A DNA stretch of 64,000 nt, taken from assembly GCA_905331475.1 (NCBI GenBank), contig CAJNYU010000017.1, positions 19,873 through 83,872 of the forward strand. The letters are read 5' to 3'. Below the pieces are notes generated by a model. The model saw nothing but the letters and a program-made list of their open reading frames with translations. It ran no database searches and was not told the origin of the DNA. The translations under genes and the position numbers were made by a program. Below are positions 63,301-64,000 of the stretch, piece by piece. Source of the stretch: Rotaria socialis (taxonomy: Eukaryota; Rotifera; Eurotatoria; Philodinida; Philodinidae). How positions within the stretch are numbered: position 1 is the stretch's first letter; every line of letters begins with the position of its first letter.

Positions 63301-63433
63301 CAGTTTGTTTGAGAGTACGCACGTTGTAGATGGATATTGTGATGGCCTTGTGATGAATTTTTGTATTTTTGTGTTTTTATTTTTGTTTGTGTTTGTTCGG
63401 GTGACTAACCCTGAGATGCTTACCAGAGCCCAT
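60362..63433 (-). pseudogene. retrotransposon ORF: APE endonuclease plus reverse transcriptase, two in-frame stops
   Basis: 1,024 codons in one frame from ATG 63433 to the TGA at 60362. The AP endonuclease domain is first: AITISIYNVRTLKQTG, AIQEHRW with the catalytic Glu, LILAGDLNARIGTD, and the closing SDHRIVSAKL. Reverse transcriptase follows: TNYRGISLMSVAAKTYN, FVDFKKAFDSINRKTM, VLQGDTLAPYLF and the FADD box in DLDFADDIALL. The end has RRQLRYIGHCLRR and GTRKRGRPRLNY. Codon 19 is TAA (63377-63379) and codon 615 is TAG (61589-61591), directly before AGFRKGRR; the latter is one change from CAG. All catalytic boxes appear preserved. The GTG at 63322 sometimes taken as a start is inside the endonuclease and is not a likely start. 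Confidence 0.9.
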
Positions 63434-63501
63434 CTTGGCCGTCGTAAAACGACGTTTCCATCCGACACTGCGAGGAAGTGAAGGGTTGGGTTTTGTCGGA
63501 C
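63429..63501 (-). ncRNA. HDV-like self-cleaving ribozyme at the retrotransposon 5' end
   Basis: Read 5'->3' on the minus strand from 63501. P1: GTCCGAC pairs with GTCGGAT, seven pairs with a G-U at the cleavage site as in HDV. P3: CACT pairs with AGTG, enclosing the loop TCCTCGC, the same loop sequence as in HDV. P1.1: GG follows P1 immediately. P4: CGTCGT pairs with ACGACG around TTT. J4/2: GCCAAGA carries the expected catalytic C followed by A residues. P2: CCCA near the 5' side pairs with TGGG at 63429-63432. The ATG of the ORF (63431-63433) overlaps the P2 3' strand. Cleavage would set the element's first nucleotide at 63501. HDV-like ribozymes are known at the 5' ends of several non-LTR elements; activity here is inferred. 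Confidence 0.85.
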
Positions 63502-63620
63502 ATGTATATAATATAAGATGATATTGATTATGATGATACAATACTTTCTATACTAATAACTATTTAAATGATACCCAATTTCATTGTTTTGAATAAAAAG
63601 CATTTTATTCTAAATCATTG
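63502..63620. other. flank upstream of the retrotransposon
   Basis: AT-rich host sequence between the ribozyme cleavage site and the 10-bp minisatellite. It contains no promoter or coding feature I can name. Confidence 0.4.
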
Positions 63621-63772
63621 CTATTGATTGTCAAAAATTCTCAAAGATTGCCAATGATTGTCAAAGATTGCCAATGATTGCCAATGATTGTCAAAGATTG
63701 CCAATGATTGCCAATGATTGCCAAAGATTGCCAATGATTGCTTTGATTGCAATCAGCTTTTTCCCCCTTGAG
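63621..63772. repeat. 10-bp minisatellite with G-rich cap
   Basis: Perfectly phased 10-bp units alternating CCAATGATTG, TCAAAGATTG and CCAAAGATTG across 63621-63740, then GCAATCAGC and the cap TTTTTCCCCCTTGAG ending at 63772. The cap is almost the same as those around the 47-kb minisatellite, although the repeat unit is unrelated. No matching left cap was seen. Confidence 0.8.
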
Positions 63773-64000
63773 GTCTATATGTTAGTATAGATTAAGTTTA
63801 CTTATGACTAAGAATTTATGCAACTTATTAGCCACTCTAAGTGTTAGAAAATTAATTATGCTGCCAAGATTCTTGATATTAATTATATTTGGACTCGAAT
63901 AGTAGTAAAATAAAAGGAGATGTGCCGAGATGAGTTCGCCGAATGAATGATAAATTACTACAAAGAGCATCGTGCTTTTGTTTATCGCTCATGCGCTTAT

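Larger units (their letters stand above)
60345..63501 (-). mobile_element. APE-type non-LTR retrotransposon, nearly full length, RTE-like
   Basis: About 3.16 kb on the minus strand. The 5' end (63501) is defined by an HDV-like ribozyme. A single long ORF follows and ends at 60362, and the 3' side is only a short ATGA/GAATG-rich tail (60345-60361 and adjacent) as in RTE-type elements, which lack a long 3' UTR and end in short repeats. Base composition is richer in G and C than the surrounding AT-rich DNA and codon use differs from host genes. The element is intact in length, with just two in-frame stops, so insertion is probably recent. No clear target-site duplication was found. The clade (RTE against another APE-bearing clade) is inferred from one ORF plus the simple 3' end. 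Confidence 0.88.

Noticed and set aside
60759..63481. Plus-strand open frames across the retrotransposon
   Set aside because: They are antisense shadows of the endonuclease/RT ORF, rich in Val, Cys and Leu as expected from its codon bias.

Overview
This is a eukaryotic nuclear window, very AT-rich, with intron-rich animal genes. Most introns are 45-80 bp with GT..AG ends. Several features point to a bdelloid rotifer: an F-box gene of the type expanded in bdelloids, a Cys-loop-type channel without the Cys-loop cysteines, a short element rich in the bdelloid telomere motif TGTGGG, and a varied set of low-copy DNA transposons. The genus cannot be settled from sequence alone. Exon boundaries below were built by hand from reading-frame continuity, splice sites and remembered family conservation, so single-base errors are possible.

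Layout, left to right. Beta-arrestin, minus strand, runs off the left edge (1-1557). A gene-poor stretch follows, holding a hAT-type MITE (7762-8504). Next comes a pentameric ligand-gated channel, minus strand (9588-13224), with an intronless four-TM gene nested antisense in its first intron. A quiet region with a foldback repeat (15137-16319) and a decayed gene (16770-18600) leads to a coiled-coil gene that looks like augmin HAUS5, divergently arranged with DBT, the E2 subunit of branched-chain ketoacid dehydrogenase (19156-24142). A foldback transposon with a broken cysteine-rich ORF is at 24594-25473. Auxilin (28592-32300) carries a U6 snRNA gene in one intron.

Then come an unknown two-exon gene, a small membrane protein, a membrane-anchored CPYS glutaredoxin (34891-35358), a decayed gene (37023-38010), a telomere-motif MITE, and an F-box gene (38779-40588). 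A coiled-coil gene with an in-frame stop follows (42118-42875), then a transposon-rich zone. In that zone a beta-lactamase-family gene (44360-46617) has been split by a Mutator-like element and two TA-target elements. An HNH-endonuclease-like gene, a second hAT MITE, an unknown nuclear-type gene, an Atg8/GABARAP gene, a DNAJB6-type chaperone and a three-EF-hand gene follow. The window ends with an almost complete APE-type non-LTR retrotransposon (60345-63501).

The strongest novel signal is at the 5' end of that retrotransposon. The first 73 nt fold as an HDV-like self-cleaving ribozyme whose 3' strand contains the likely start codon. Most host genes here are housekeeping and independent (endocytosis, autophagy, mitochondrial metabolism, spindle). 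The mobile elements dominate the space between them and explain at least one gene loss.
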